64,000 nt of DNA from Bagarius yarrelli (GCA_005784505.1 VCAZ01000029.1:2703501-2767500), one strand, 5' to 3'. Shown: positions 11,600 to 23,250, counted from the first letter of the stretch. Numbers and translations: made by a program. The notes: a model not told the origin generated them from the sequence alone.

Positions 11600-12724
11600 C
11601 CCAGGCCAAGAACATCTGTGTTTTTAATGGCTCGGATGAAAGCACTTCTGCAGTCTCCCTCCAAAAAAAATCCCACCCGTGGTGACAGAAACAAGCGTTA
11701 CTAACAAATATTATCATTATTAGAGCATTAAGTCAACCTAGAGGTGAATGTGGATCTGTGCGTCAGACGTCTTCAGTAGAAAACAGGAAGTAATCCAAAA
11801 CCCCCCTCGAATCGCAAAGGATCTGAAGAAGAGTGTGAAGGCAGCAATAAAACTTGAAGTTACAAAGCCCGTCTCTTCTTTACAGCATTGATCTTTTTCC
11901 CTTTTTTTTTGCTGAATCTTTCTTTCGCAACACTCCATCATCTACATCCGGCAACATCCAGCCTGACGGTTTGAGTAGCGGACCATTTGTGCCCATGATA
12001 TTAACGTCAATCAGAGGAGCTTCTTCCATTGTTGTGTAGTCGGTAGCTTGTCACGACAGGATGATTGAGCTGCCTGGAAAACACCAGTGTGGAAAAACCC
12101 CAGATGGAATAAAGGAATGCTTGAGTGATTTATAATGCTTTTTAGCATCCTAGCAATTGCTAGCAAATAGGTAACTTAAAAAAAAAAAAAAAAGAACGAG
12201 CGATTGATCGATAACATAATCCCTCATCATGGATCCTAAAACTGAGGGTAAAATAACCTGCACTGCTTTAGCTTGTAATTTCAGAGAAATGATCAAATTC
12301 GCTAGTTAGCTAAGCTAAAAACAAAATTCAGTTCAGTTTCGGGTTATTGTGCCTCTCGAATCCTATTGGCTATCCAGATTTGCAGTGAAATCTCTCCATG
12401 TTCTCACCAACAGACAGGACTTGAGGTGTATTTGCATTTCTATCCTCCACGGCGGATGGAATGAGCTGAAGAAGCAAGGCCATGTTTAAGGTCTTGTAGA
12501 CAGTTTAAGAATCTGTTAAAGTCAAATATGTCCTCAGGCTGAAGATCAGCTTTGGAGAGCCTTGGGTGCTCAGCAGGTCTAGGGGCAAATTGATTCCTGA
12601 ATATCAAAAGTGAAATAATGCCTTTGTCGATGTGGGGGTTGCTGGAATCAAACCAATTCCAAACAGACCTTTTCTTCATATTTTTTTTCACAGATGTTTT
12701 AATAACCTGTTGGAATGATCAAGA
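11600..12724. other. unique intronic sequence
   Basis: A13-like run at 12180-12193. The stretch 12440-12660 is of balanced composition and forms an 83-codon minus-strand frame with no recognisable domain or splice support. It may be a regulatory or ancient repeat remnant. Confidence 0.35.
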
Positions 12725-13230
12725 ATTATCTTGGGACCCCAAAGCAGCCTATTAGAAGCACCCTAGCAACCACCATTTATACCAAAGTATCCAGCAAGCT
12801 ATACCAATATGGAAGACCAAAGAGGGGGTATATGGATGCGATAAACAAGGACATGAAGTTAGTGGGTGTGAGTGTAGAGGATGTAGAGAATAGGGTTAGA
12901 TGGGAACAAATGATTCGCTGTGGCGACCCCTGAAAGGGAACAGCCCAAAGGAGAAGAAGAAGATCCAGCAAGCTATACCCTAGCAGCCTACCAAAGTATG
13001 ATAAACAACTAATAATTCCCCAAATTCCATGTTGAAATTTGTCGCAATTGTCCCACAATAAACAATCAACCTCCTGGAATACTAAAGCAACCACCTGACA
13101 ACAGAGATCCCACCTAGCAACACTTTAGCAACCACTTACAACACTGTAGCAACCACCTGGTACAACATCCTGGAAATGAACTATAATATCATAGCTACCA
13201 TTTAGCAATTCCATAGCAACCATAGGCTGC
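12725..13230. repeat. degenerate 'ctagcaaccac' minisatellite
   Basis: Loose repetition of agcaaccacc, ccagcaagctatacc and tagcaacac words, common in fish introns. It is split at 12806 by a LINE insertion. Confidence 0.7.
12806..12962 (+). mobile_element. 5'-truncated LINE 3' tail with perfect 17-bp target-site duplication
   Basis: Encodes the end of a non-LTR retrotransposon reverse-transcriptase protein (GYMDAINKDMKLVGV, then a motif ending MIRCGDP and a stop). It ends in an (AGA)n tail. It is flanked by identical copies of atccagcaagctatacc at 12789-12805 and 12963-12979. The exact duplication shows target-primed insertion and suggests it is fairly young. Only the last ~40 codons were copied, so it is not functional. 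Confidence 0.9.
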
Positions 13231-13234
13231 CGTT

Positions 13235-13530
13235 GAATTCCGCTCTGATTTATTCACCAGACGGACGACTTTAGAACACTAAACCAACTGAATCAGAGAT
13301 ACGTTCGTCCACCGCGAGACACTTTTATTTCACCAGCGCAGACTTAACATTCGATCTCATTATCATTTCTGGGGCTGTGTAAAAATATCAAAACAGCGAA
13401 GTATCGCAATTTTTTTTTCAGTAGTGTATCGATATTTTAACCCCTGGTATCGATACTTATTGATATTCCATTTACATTAATATTTTTAATTTTTTTGGAC
13501 AGCATATAAAAGCCAGAAATGAAACATTGC
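13235..13530. other. intronic sequence with a 'tatcgata' repeat fragment
   Basis: 13375-13470 contains gtatcgca, tatcgatatt and tatcgatact. These words are typical of a dispersed teleost repeat also seen near 52330-52800. Confidence 0.45.
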
Positions 13531-13558
13531 ATGTGTGTGTGTGTGTGTGTGTGTGTGT
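13531..13558. repeat. (GT)n microsatellite
   Basis: Thirteen GT units. Confidence 0.95.
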
Positions 13559-13649
13559 TGCTCCGGATAAGCGCTGAGCTTTTTACATGCAGCTTCTGTA
13601 AATATTGTGAAGTAGATCTGATAAATCTTTTAACCTCTCACACTTCACT

Positions 13650-13818
13650 CTGCTGACTCTCTCTTTTCTCTCTCTCTCGTTCTTTTCTGTCTCTCCCCTC
13701 AGTCTGTCTCACTCTGTCTCTTTTCTCTCTTTCTTTTCTCTCTTTCTTTTCTCTCTCTTTGTTTCTTTTTTCTCTCTCTCTGTCTCTCTCTTTTCTCTTT
13801 TTTTTCTTTCTTTCTCTT

Positions 13819-13868
<50 letters not shown>

Positions 13869-13871
13869 TCA
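13650..13871. repeat. CT-rich polypyrimidine tract
   Basis: Over 200 bp of (CT)n/(CTTT)n. Overlapping Arg/Glu-rich (minus) and Ser/Leu-rich (plus) frames are artefacts. Confidence 0.95.
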
Positions 13872-13874
13872 CAA

Positions 13875-14264
13875 GGACAGCCTGGTCATCTTTTTCATTG
13901 TATTGATTACACGAAACTGCGATCAAACACTCACTCCCCTTTAATAGCTATTCCATCCCGCACCGTTATATGAACATCAGGTATTTTTATAATATTGATT
14001 TGATCACAGTTATAATATGACTAAAGGAGGAACATGAAGACAGATTTATTTTCTCTCTGTCCTTCATCAATCAAGTGTGAAGATAAGTTAAGAAGAGGAA
14101 AGAGGCTCGGAAATAACACTCTAATGAAGAAACCTTCAATGAAATGAGTCCTTCAGTTTCTTCAACGCTTCAGAGTTTTGGATTGTGATTGGTCAGTCTG
14201 TATTTCTCATCACTGTGGATCGCAGAGCATTTTTAATGTAAGGAACAAAAAATTTAATCTACAG
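13875..14264. other. unique intronic sequence
   Basis: Nothing recognised. Confidence 0.35.
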
Positions 14265-14640
14265 TCTGAATCCTAAATGAATTTAAATCCTAAACTAATC
14301 TGAATCCTAAACGAAAATAAAATCTAAATGAATCTGACTCTTTAACTAAAAGAATCTATATCGCAAATTAATCTGAATCCTAAATAAATCGAAATTCTAA
14401 ATAAATCTGAATCTTTAACCAAAAGAATCTATATCATAAATGAATCTGAATCCTAAGCAAATATGAATCCTTAATCCTTAACTTAAAGAACCTATATTGT
14501 AAATGGATCTAAATTCTAAACAAATTTGAATCATTAACTAAAAGAATCTATATTGTAAATCATCTGAATCCTAAATGAATGTGAATCCTAAATAAATCTG
14601 AATCTCTAACTGGTGTAAATTCTAAATTGATCTCAATTCT
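14265..14640. repeat. degenerate 'aatctgaatcctaaa' minisatellite
   Basis: About 20 imperfect units built from aatctgaatcctaaa, aaatgaatct and taactaaaagaatctatat. A longer unit of about 55-60 bp containing 'aactaaaagaatctatat' recurs, giving a weak second-level period. Confidence 0.8.
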
Positions 14641-14644
14641 AAAG

Positions 14645-15330
14645 ATGTCTTCATTTGACAGAATTATGATTTAGATGTGATGTAATAGTTTTTTCAAACA
14701 TGTCCATGTCTTTTTTTTTTGAGATCAGACAGAAAGTTGCAGCTGCTTTATTAGCATTTATTTAAACTTTTAGCGTTGAGCTTCAAGTCAAATCCGTCCC
14801 TTTGCTACTGATGTCTGTTTATTCAGTCTGTCCTGTGATTGTCTCTAATAAAATTCTGGTGTCATTTTATTTCTTAACATTTCTTTTGAAAATAGGAGCA
14901 ATAATCGTGTCCTGATGCTGTATAAATCTGTGTGTGGTGTGTTTGGGCTTCTCTTACAGCTGGAGGCTGATATATTCACCACACTAACCCCTTTTTTGCT
15001 GCCTCCTGGCTGTGAATTTTGCACTACCTCTCGTCTGGTCTTTTGCGTTCCAGGCTCCCGGCGTCACTCCGGCCGCTTGTACTATCAGCTAAAAGCACAT
15101 TGCACATCCACACACAGCTGCGTGCCAAGCTTACGGCGAACATTTGACCATCACAGCCACCGTAGATTAGCGCCGAAGGGACGTCTTTAGGAGCGCAAAT
15201 TTTTCCACAGCCAGTTGAGTTGTAAATCGTCTCCCTGAAGATATAATTTCTGACTCCTTTTGTTTTTGGCCCTGTTTTAGAGTTCACCTTGAAATATTAC
15301 AGGAGAAAACAGAGCTCAGAGACCGGCTCA
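14645..15330. other. unique island, possible conserved regulatory element (15000-15290)
   Basis: Repeat-free sequence of balanced composition with CpG-containing words (gcgtgccaagcttacggcg, attagcgccgaaggg). The 91- and 87-codon frames on opposite strands lack domain or splice support. Regulatory function is inference. Confidence 0.35.
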
Positions 15331-15333
15331 GGT

Positions 15334-15370
15334 TACACACACACACACACACCAACACACACACACACAG
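15334..15370. repeat. (CA)n microsatellite
   Basis: CA run interrupted once (caccaacac). Confidence 0.95.
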
Positions 15371-15374
15371 ATGG

Positions 15375-15650
15375 TGGACTGTGCGCCTGCCGGATATGTG
15401 GTCCAGCTTTCATCTATCGATTTCTGTCATGAAGCCGATGGAGATTTATGGCGCTCAGGATGGCTGATTGCGCGCTGAGCGGAGTTTAGATGCTGGAATA
15501 TTTGCAGGCTTTTATTCTCTGTGTAACGACTTTATAGATTCTTTAAATAATAAAAGTCCCAAAGAAACTGGGGCAATAAAGCCTGAGCTTCACACCTCCA
15601 CCAGGCAAACAGGCACATCCTGGGCTCTGAGGCATTCTTAATGCAATCCA
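15375..15650. other. unique intronic sequence
   Basis: Nothing specific recognised. Confidence 0.35.

Positions 15651-15653
<3 letters not shown>

Positions 15654-15688
<35 letters not shown>
15654..15688. repeat. (GT)n microsatellite
   Basis: Seventeen GT units. Confidence 0.95.
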
Positions 15689-15689
<1 letters not shown>

Positions 15690-15779
15690 TGTTTAAATGC
15701 CAGCATGCATTCAGAAAGACACTTTATACTGATACTACGATTACATAATACTTGAGTATTAAGTGCCTTTTCTAAACGA

Positions 15780-16345
15780 TTGCTTGATTGAGTAATTGAT
15801 TCATTGAATTATTATTCAACCAATCAAAAAATCATTTAATAAATGAATTAATGAATTAATCACTGCAATTATCAATTAATCAATAAATCAATCAACCAAT
15901 CACTAAATGTATTAAGCAATAAATCAATCTCTCCCTACATTTTGTTATCAATCAATAGATTAATCAACCAATTACTACAATTACCAATCAATCAAACAAT
16001 CAATCAAGCAACCAATCAATCATCACGTCTATTAATGAATTAATTGATTAATAAATCAATCCCTACATTTATTAATTAATCACCACAATTATCAATCAAT
16101 CATCAATCAATCAATCACTACATTTTTTAATCAATCAATCAATCACTGAATCAGTCACTACAATTATAAATCATTCATCAGTCATGCAAGAAATCAACTA
16201 AACACTACATGTATTAATTCATTTATTAATAAACCAATCACTCGCTACATTTTTTAATCAGTCAATCACCACAATTACCAGTCAAGCAACCAATCAATCA
16301 CTACATTTATAAATCAATCAACTGAACAATAAATCAATCAATCAC
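15780..16345. repeat. 570-bp (AATC)n-derived array with 'cactacaatta' punctuation
   Basis: Runs of caatcaatca alternate with cactaca(a/t)tt and tattaat words at irregular 40-70 bp spacing. This looks like an old tetranucleotide array that has picked up a longer-period unit. Confidence 0.85.
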
Positions 16346-17214
16346 TACAATTATCGGGAATCGCTAGAGAAAGAATCGCAATGAATCGATGAATCGATTT
16401 TTTTTTTCCCCACCGTTACTAGTCAGTCAATCAGTCCATCACACATTTAATTAAAGTTAACGTACTGTGGGTAGTTAGTAGGTTAGTTAATGAAGTGTTT
16501 TATTTCCAGAACGCTTTAAACACAATTTTATCATCTAATAAGATTTTATATTTCTTATTCGAAGATGAAAACAGTGAAGACTCCTAAGATTTAATTGTTT
16601 AAAGAAGCTACATTTTAAATTGTGACATAATCATAATCACTTCTTCTTGTTCGAATTGCCAGTATGAACACACACACACACACACACAAACACACATACC
16701 TAAACACAGCTGGAGGTCAGTGTATCTGTGTATCAGTGTCTTCACTTTTGAATATTGAATAACTCTTCTTTCCTCCATGCGGTTAATTTAACGGTCTTTA
16801 TTTAAATGACTGCCCACATATCACTAATCTGTTATCTGTTAAACCCCCTGTCATTACTGTAATTACCCCACACTCTGGGAAATGAGAGGGTACTTAATTA
16901 AGAAGAACCTCAGAATGTTTTATTTAGTAGGCTTAACATCTGCAATTATCCAGCGAACCTTTAAAGAATCGTTCGAGAACCTGCTGGAGAAGGTAACTGT
17001 ACCACAGACGCTGTGAGGAAAAAGAACGTTTAATCGGGCGTCGTCGTTGTTACAGCAGTTTCCTGCACATAAATACTTTATTTCATAAATAAAAAAAAAA
17101 AAACCTCTGACATGTTCTTCAAACGGCTGAGTTGATTCTGGAGTCGTTTCAAGAGGATTCGTAATCGCTGCTGCTGCATTAGACGCATCTGTCACAGGCG
17201 CATGTAAGGAAGGA
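16346..17214. other. intronic sequence with (CA)n at 16671-16690
   Basis: Mostly unique. A short CA run lies at 16671-16690, and 16845-16905 (attactgtaattacccc, acttaattaag) is rich in TAAT cores. Nothing coding. Confidence 0.4.
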
Positions 17215-17215
17215 G

Positions 17216-17222
17216 AATGATA

Positions 17223-17254
<32 letters not shown>
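17216..17254. repeat. (ATG)n microsatellite
   Basis: Twelve ATG/TGA units. It produces a false poly-His start on the minus strand. Confidence 0.95.
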
Positions 17255-17255
<1 letters not shown>

Positions 17256-17424
17256 CGTCATTTATCTCTTTATTTCAGCTTTGAGTGTTAGTGTGTTGGC
17301 GTGTGATGACAGGCCCACCTTTAGAGTTTTGATAGAAAGAATAGAATAAAGGAAGGAAAATTGCTTTAAAATTTTATATTTAAATTGTATTTGTCACAAT
17401 ATATTTACAGTAAAAATAGAAATG

Positions 17425-17425
17425 G

Positions 17426-17500
<75 letters not shown>

Positions 17501-17518
17501 GTCTGATTCTCTGATCTG

Positions 17519-17589
<71 letters not shown>

Positions 17590-17600
17590 GTCTATCTATT
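17425..17600. repeat. (TCTA)n array 1
   Basis: Two pure TCTA blocks split by a TCTG-containing interruption at 17500-17520. The left flank acag(t/c)aaaaatagaaatg at 17407 recurs at 17603 (offset 196 bp). The array and its flank were therefore duplicated in tandem. Confidence 0.95.
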
Positions 17601-17619
17601 TAACAGCAAAAATAGAAAT

Positions 17620-18008
<389 letters not shown>

Positions 18009-18009
18009 T

Positions 18010-18389
18010 TTTATATGTCTTTGGGGAATAAAAACAGCAATAATAAATGGGAAACAAATAGAGGACGAAAAGAAGAACTATAAAAAAAAGTAAAAGAATA
18101 AGAAAAAACAAAAATCTATATTTTGTCTGTTTTTTTTTTTATTATTCTGTTATTTCTCTGTTTTATAGTTGCACAGCCTGTGTTAAATCCCGCGCGGTTC
18201 TCACGACTATCGACTTCAGTCTCTCGGTGTTTCGTTGCTTTGGCAGCGTCGTCCTCGTCTGCAGCGCCGGTGTTGACTTACAGCCGGCAGGACAGAAAGA
18301 CACTTTATTTCTAATCTTTTGACACAAAACAGCGTAATTACATTAGTGTAAACATGAAATTACACCTTCATTCTGCACTGTTGATAAAT
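18010..18389. other. unique intronic sequence
   Basis: A-rich then T-rich start. 18180-18300 is unique and CpG-containing. Nothing coding recognised. Confidence 0.35.
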
Positions 18390-18393
18390 GAGG

Positions 18394-18424
<31 letters not shown>
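18390..18424. repeat. (CA)n microsatellite
   Basis: About 17 CA units. Confidence 0.95.
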
Positions 18425-18429
<5 letters not shown>

Positions 18430-18479
18430 ACTCACTGAAATAAGCAGGAATTTATAGCTTGACTTAAAAAACACCTCAA

Positions 18480-19130
18480 ACGTATCCAGTCTTGCGAAAT
18501 TCCACAAAAAGCAGCAGGACAAGCAAAGAACCAGAGGAGGACCTTAAAGATTTTTTTTTCTTAAAATAAAAACTGTGGTTCTCTTGTGGTTTCTGTATGG
18601 CTTAGTGGGGTGGTAAAATGTTCTAAAGATGTTTCTTGGTGAATAAAACCCTAAAGGATCCTAAAGAACCTGTCAAACAGCATATTTTTCATGAAAATAC
18701 TTGGTGTTGAAAAGCAACAAGTTTCTGTGAAAAGTGTGAAGTTTCTGTAGGTAGAAGGTTTCCCAAAGTCATAGCTAAAGAACCAATATGGGTTCATCAA
18801 AAATCTCTTGGAGCGTAGCAAGCACCAAAGTAGGTTGGATGTATCACATAATCTACAGTAGATCTACACAGAAAGGATCTCCTGGATGGCCAAAAAACCC
18901 GTTAGAATTTTCTAAATGTGAAACATCTCAGAGGTTCCACTGTCTGAGCTTTTTCTCCATGAGAACAGATGCACTTAAGAAACTCTAAACCATCGAGCGG
19001 ATGATCTGGGTTCTGTTTGGTTTTTCAACAAGCTAAACTTCTTTTAATGTCTACCATAAGTATACCTGCATCCAAACCTTACTCCTTTATCTAGAGTAGA
19101 AGAACCACATAAGAAACCCAGATACACCTG
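18480..19130. repeat. 'ggttctt/aagaacc'-rich degenerate repeat
   Basis: Many variants of aaagaacc, ggttct and gttctaaa at loose spacing, continuing at 19590-20110 and 20220-20430. Similar words occur at 22490-22640 and 52125-52310. This resembles a widespread degenerate fish repeat. Borders are uncertain. Confidence 0.5.
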
Positions 19131-19139
19131 CTTATTTTT

Positions 19140-19510
19140 TATTTTCACCACAAGCGTGACCCAATCAGCCTGGTGATTGACGCTGTTTGTTCATTACCCA
19201 GCTGTTCCTAACATTGGGCTTTAATGAAATAGACCTAGAAAGCATCTGCACGAGGCTGAACAGGACTGGACAACATCTGCTTCATTGCCCTCCGCTCATC
19301 AATCATAATCTCAACAACGCCTTGCTGCTGGTGGTGTTCCATGGCTGGAGCAGAGGAACCGTTTAGGGACCTTTTTGCTCATTAAACAGCTGTTGCTTGG
19401 GAGAAGTTTTCTAATTAAAGCAGATCCAGACAAACTGGACAACATCTGCGCCAAGCCGTGAGGTCCCTGACCTCTTTTTCATTAGCAGTGAAGGCGACAA
19501 GCATGAAATA
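19140..19510. promoter_or_regulatory. duplicated E-box/TAATTA block, candidate enhancer
   Basis: Two related blocks. Block 1 (19185-19300) has CAGCTG at 19199 and block 2 (19373-19500) has CAGCTG at 19387. Both share the exact 16-mer actggacaacatctgc (19265-19280 and 19434-19449). Block 2 also holds TAATTA at 19412 and two TCCCTGACCTCT-like words. The sequence is repeat-free and of balanced composition. Binding by bHLH and homeodomain factors is inference. Confidence 0.4.
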
Positions 19511-19589
19511 TAAAAATCAGGAAGTGTTGTCTGGCTTTTAAAGCGATTTCAGAGACCGTGGAGTGTCTGTGGATTTGTCACTGCTGTTC

Positions 19590-20430
19590 CTTTGAAGGTT
19601 CTAAATCTAAATGTTCCCCTTAGTAATCAGACTATGAGCTGTTGTTTATTCCTTTTCCCAGTTGAACTGCTTTTGAGTAAAAACCCTTTAAGAAAGCCAA
19701 GAACTCCTTATTATTCCCTAATTCCTTTAAAGAACCTGTGAAGAACATTGTAAAAGTTACTAACTAGAAGATGGCAAACTTTTAGTTATTCTCAGAAGTG
19801 TTTGCTGCTTGCTAAAGTTCCACATAGAATCCCGAAGCATTTTTTTTTATGAACTCTCCAGCCGAATGATGTTCCTACTAAAACCGGTTCAAATAGGAAG
19901 TATTTCGGGAAGCTGAGAATTCCTGATTAGCCGAATTTGTGTGGCAAAAGCCAGGATAGATAAATCTTGACCACATGGTAAGATGAGAAAACATACCAAT
20001 AATTGTTTGCCATACAAAAAAGTTTGAGAGAGAGAGAATTCTATATGGAACCTTTTCCAGTCCAAGAACATTTTGTTTTAGGGCTTTCCATAGATCGTAT
20101 ATGGTTCTTATATGGTTCTAAATGTTTTCTTTGACTTTTTTGATTCAGCTACAGAGTAACACACACTGACAGGTTAAGAAGAAAATATAATAACCTCATA
20201 ATGATTTTGAACAACACACTTAATTAATATACCACTTCAGAGGTTCCTCAGGGGTTCTTTTGAATAATTAGCCATCCCTAGCTTTCTTAAAAGGTTTTTA
20301 TATAGTTGCTTTAAGGTTAACATGCCCTTATGGGAAGGAATAAGCAGGATGACTGTGTGACTCCCAAATAATCAAGTGAATTGAACCCCTTAAGAGTGTC
20401 CATGTGGGTTTCCTTTGGGTTTTTTAGGTT
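19590..20430. repeat. 'ggttctt/aagaacc'-rich degenerate repeat, continued
   Basis: Same word set as 18480-19130, in both orientations (aaagaacctg, atggttcttatatggttct, aggttcctcagg). No terminal repeats visible. Confidence 0.45.
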
Positions 20431-20444
20431 CTTTCAAAAAAGAA

Positions 20445-20600
20445 AGAGGTCCCTTAGTGGTGGATGTATTGGACTACTTATTAAAAGAGTATAGGATAAA
20501 TTCCCAGCATCACCAAGCTGCCACTGTTGGGTACCTGGGCAAGGCCTTTTTCCCTTAATTGCTTGAGATGAATGTAAGTCACTCTGGAAAAGGGCAAAAA
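20445..20600 (+). mobile_element. family B SINE (sense)
   Basis: 'cccttagtggtgg', 'ttcccagcatcaccaagctg', 'ccactgttgggtacctgggc' and 'gtaagtcactctggaaaa' follow the family order. It is the tail-to-tail partner of the next copy. Confidence 0.8.
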
Positions 20601-20639
20601 AGTCTAAAAGTGGCACAAATTATTTGGCTGGTGATAGAT

Positions 20640-20822
20640 TACATTTACAGCATTTGGCAGACGTTGTTATCCCAAGCGATTAACATTTATCTAACATTTT
20701 TTATACAACTAAGCAATTGGGGGTAAGGGCCTTGCTCAGCAGTGGCAGCTTGGTGGTGCTGGGAATCAAACCCTGATCTTCTAGTTAGCAGACCAACACC
20801 TGAACCACTGTTCTACCACTTA
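20640..20822 (-). mobile_element. family B SINE, nearly full-length (antisense)
   Basis: Runs from 'tttacagcatttggcagacg' to 'gaaccactgttctaccactt'. With the preceding sense copy it forms an inverted pair with a loop of about 40 bp. Confidence 0.85.
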
Positions 20823-20825
20823 GAT

Positions 20826-20920
20826 TAGCTTCAGGGACTGCTTTGATTAAACAGTTGTGTGCACTGCATAACATCTGGACGTGATCCCTGATCTCTTTCT
20901 TGAGACAGTTTTTCCCCAGT
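20826..20920. promoter_or_regulatory. third, shorter copy of the 19.2-19.5 kb block
   Basis: 'attaaacag(t)tgt', 'aacatctgg' and 'gtgatccctgatctcttt' follow the order of block 2 at 19381-19490 with an internal deletion. Relationship judged by eye. Confidence 0.4.
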
Positions 20921-21358
20921 ATAAACATTAAGTCAATCGCTTTGCTGACTTCTCCGAAATGATGACTGCCTACACTGCAGCTTGCATGACCTCAGCTGGA
21001 GGTCCTCGGCTTACTTGCCTCGGCTTACTTGCCGTGTCTCTGAGGCTGGAGGAGCAGACATGCTGTGTCGGCATTTCTGTTGCCGAAAGCTCCATGCTAA
21101 AATTTAGCACACAAAGAGCACCGCTAATGCTGTCTGTGCATGCAGATGTGGCTGACTGTCGGGTTTAAAAATGGTGGACATTTAAGTGTTGGATCTTTAA
21201 GTCTTTCTGGCAGATGATTAGGTTTAAATCAGTAAGAATGATCTTATTTTCCACACTCTTGATTATGCTAGAAAAGGACGGCAGTAATGCAGTAAAAGAA
21301 AAAGACCTTTAAAAAAAGGAATCATTGCATAATTTTTTTTTTTATGATTACAGTGTGT
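20921..21358. other. unique intronic sequence
   Basis: 20959-21168 is an open frame of 69 codons without recognisable features. Nothing else seen. Confidence 0.35.
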
Positions 21359-21359
21359 G

Positions 21360-21492
21360 AAAAAGTGGTAGCCCAGTGGTTGAGGTGCTGGACTTCAATT
21401 GAAAGGTCAAACCTTTTAGTTTCAAAACCCCCAAGCTGCCACTGCTGCTTCCCTGAGCAAGGTTTTTAACCCTGTGAATGGTCAGTTGTATA
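21360..21492 (+). mobile_element. family B SINE (sense, 3' truncated)
   Basis: 'gtggtagcccagtggttgag' is an A-box-like head and 'ccaagctgccactgctgctt' is the body. The element stops where a 37-bp minisatellite begins. Confidence 0.8.
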
Positions 21493-22290
21493 AATAAGAT
21501 TCTTCTGGAGAAGATCAGAGTCATTGTTTCCAAAGAATTATGGGTAGATTAAAGTCAGTCTTTCTAAAGAAGCTTATGGATAGAGCAGAGTCAGATTTTC
21601 TGGATAAGCTCAAAACAGAAGAGAGTCGGTGTTTCTGGAGAACCTGTGGTGTTTCTTGTAAAGCTTGAGATAGATCAGAGTCAGTGTTTCTGAAGAAGCT
21701 CAGGACAAATCAGTCAGTATTTCTAGAGAAGCTTGGGATAGATTACAGTTATTGTATCCAGAGAACCGTGAGATAGACCAGAGTCAATGTTTCTGAAGAA
21801 GCTTGGGAAGTGGTGGTTCATGGTTAACCTGAAGATTGTAGGTTTGATTCCCAGCTCCACCAAGGCACCACTGCTGGGCCCCTGAGCAAGGCTCTTAACC
21901 CCCAATTATATATAAATAACACAAATGTAAGTCGCTCTGGATAAGGGCGTCTGCCAAATGCTGCAAATGTAAATCAGGGTCATTGTTTCCATAGAACCAC
22001 GGGATAGATAAGAGTAGGTGTTTCTACAGAAGCTAGGGACAGAACATTTGTTTCTGGAGAAGCTGAGGATAGATCCGAGTCAGTGTTTTTGTGGAAGGTT
22101 AGGACAGAACATCTGTTTCTGAAGAAGCTAAAAAAAAGATTATAGTCAGTGTTTCTAGAGTATTTCTAAAAAGCTTGGGACAGACTAAAATATCTTTCTC
22201 TAGAAAAGTTGTGGACAAAACAGAGTCATTGTTTTGTGAAAAAATTGTAAACAAAGCAGAGGTACTGTTTCTGAGAGGGCTTTAAAAAAA
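21490..22290. repeat. 37-bp minisatellite ('gatagatcagagtcagtgtttctgaagaagct')
   Basis: About 17 diverged units of ~37 bp in which 'gagtcagtgtttct' and 'gaagct' recur. Interrupted at about 21808-21975 by a SINE. Confidence 0.85.
21808..21975 (+). mobile_element. family B SINE inserted in the minisatellite
   Basis: Nearly complete: head 'gtggtggttcatggttaacc', B box 'aggtttgattccc', body 'ctgctgggcccctgagcaag' and tail 'gtaagtcgctctggataagg' through 'ctgcaaatgtaaat'. Minisatellite units resume directly after it. Confidence 0.85.
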
Positions 22291-22299
22291 AAATCATGG

Positions 22300-23250
22300 T
22301 CCAGTCCTGGCTAAAAATGATCAATATCATTGTCAAGTTCCTGAAAACCTGGAATAACGGAGTGGAGAAGGTGTTGGACCACTGCTTGGCAGATGAGGAA
22401 CCTAAATCCATGATCACCAATCAGTCCATGTTGATGTGTCGGTCCTTGAGTATTCTCACTTGTATTTAATGACTATCATTTTGTATTTTGTGAAAAGGTT
22501 CCCTTGATCTTCAACGGTTCTTCATAGAACCATCCACCCTGACAATGAAGCAGCTAATGAAGCCTCGAGTTCTATATAAAAACCCCGATTATACATTTTA
22601 CCCAGTGATAAAAGTGTATCTGGTTCTTTGTGATGGTTGAAAGTGGAGTTTGCGTTTCCTGTGGTTTCCTGTGGTTAGTATGCTTCCATTCCTATCTTCT
22701 CATTTAGTGTCTGAGGGTAACAGCATCAACGGCTGTCTGATTAAACCGAAGATCTGTCGGGTCCAGAAAAAAAAAATTAAAAAAAAGGGAATGAGCAGGC
22801 GGGTGAGTATAATTCCTGATATTGAAAGCGTATTTTTAAAATTGCTACTTGAGGTTTTTTTTTTAATGCAATCTCAATTACCTGAGGCAGAAGTCAGGAA
22901 ATGTCAGGAAATTAGAAACTGGAGTGCGTGTAGCGCAGCGGGTCCGAGATAGCGAGGGTCTAGTTACCATTTCATTTTCGCTTTCATTTGACCTGAAAAG
23001 AAGCGACTATTTTCCAGAAATGGCTGCCAAAAACACACACAAGCGTCGCTCAGGCGTCATTTGGAGCATTCGGTTGCATTTAGAGTGTTTTTTTACCCAT
23101 AAATCCACTTTTTTTTCATGTTGTACACTTGCTATTATGTACATTAGCATGCTAAGAACCTTTTTTTTTTCCTAGTTGAAAACCAGATGTACTTTGACGT
23201 CCGTGTCTGTTTTAAACAGTTCTCGAAACTCACAAAACGTCTAAGCTACA
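22300..23250. other. mostly unique intronic sequence
   Basis: 22490-22640 has 'ggttcttcatagaacc'-type repeat words. 22920-23060 is unique and includes an ATGGCTGCC in a Kozak-like context, but the frame has no recognisable protein. T runs near 22857 and 23160. Confidence 0.35.

Noticed and set aside
22940..23180. Kozak-like ATGGCTGCC as a gene start
   Set aside because: The frame that follows has no recognisable domain and runs into T-rich intronic sequence.
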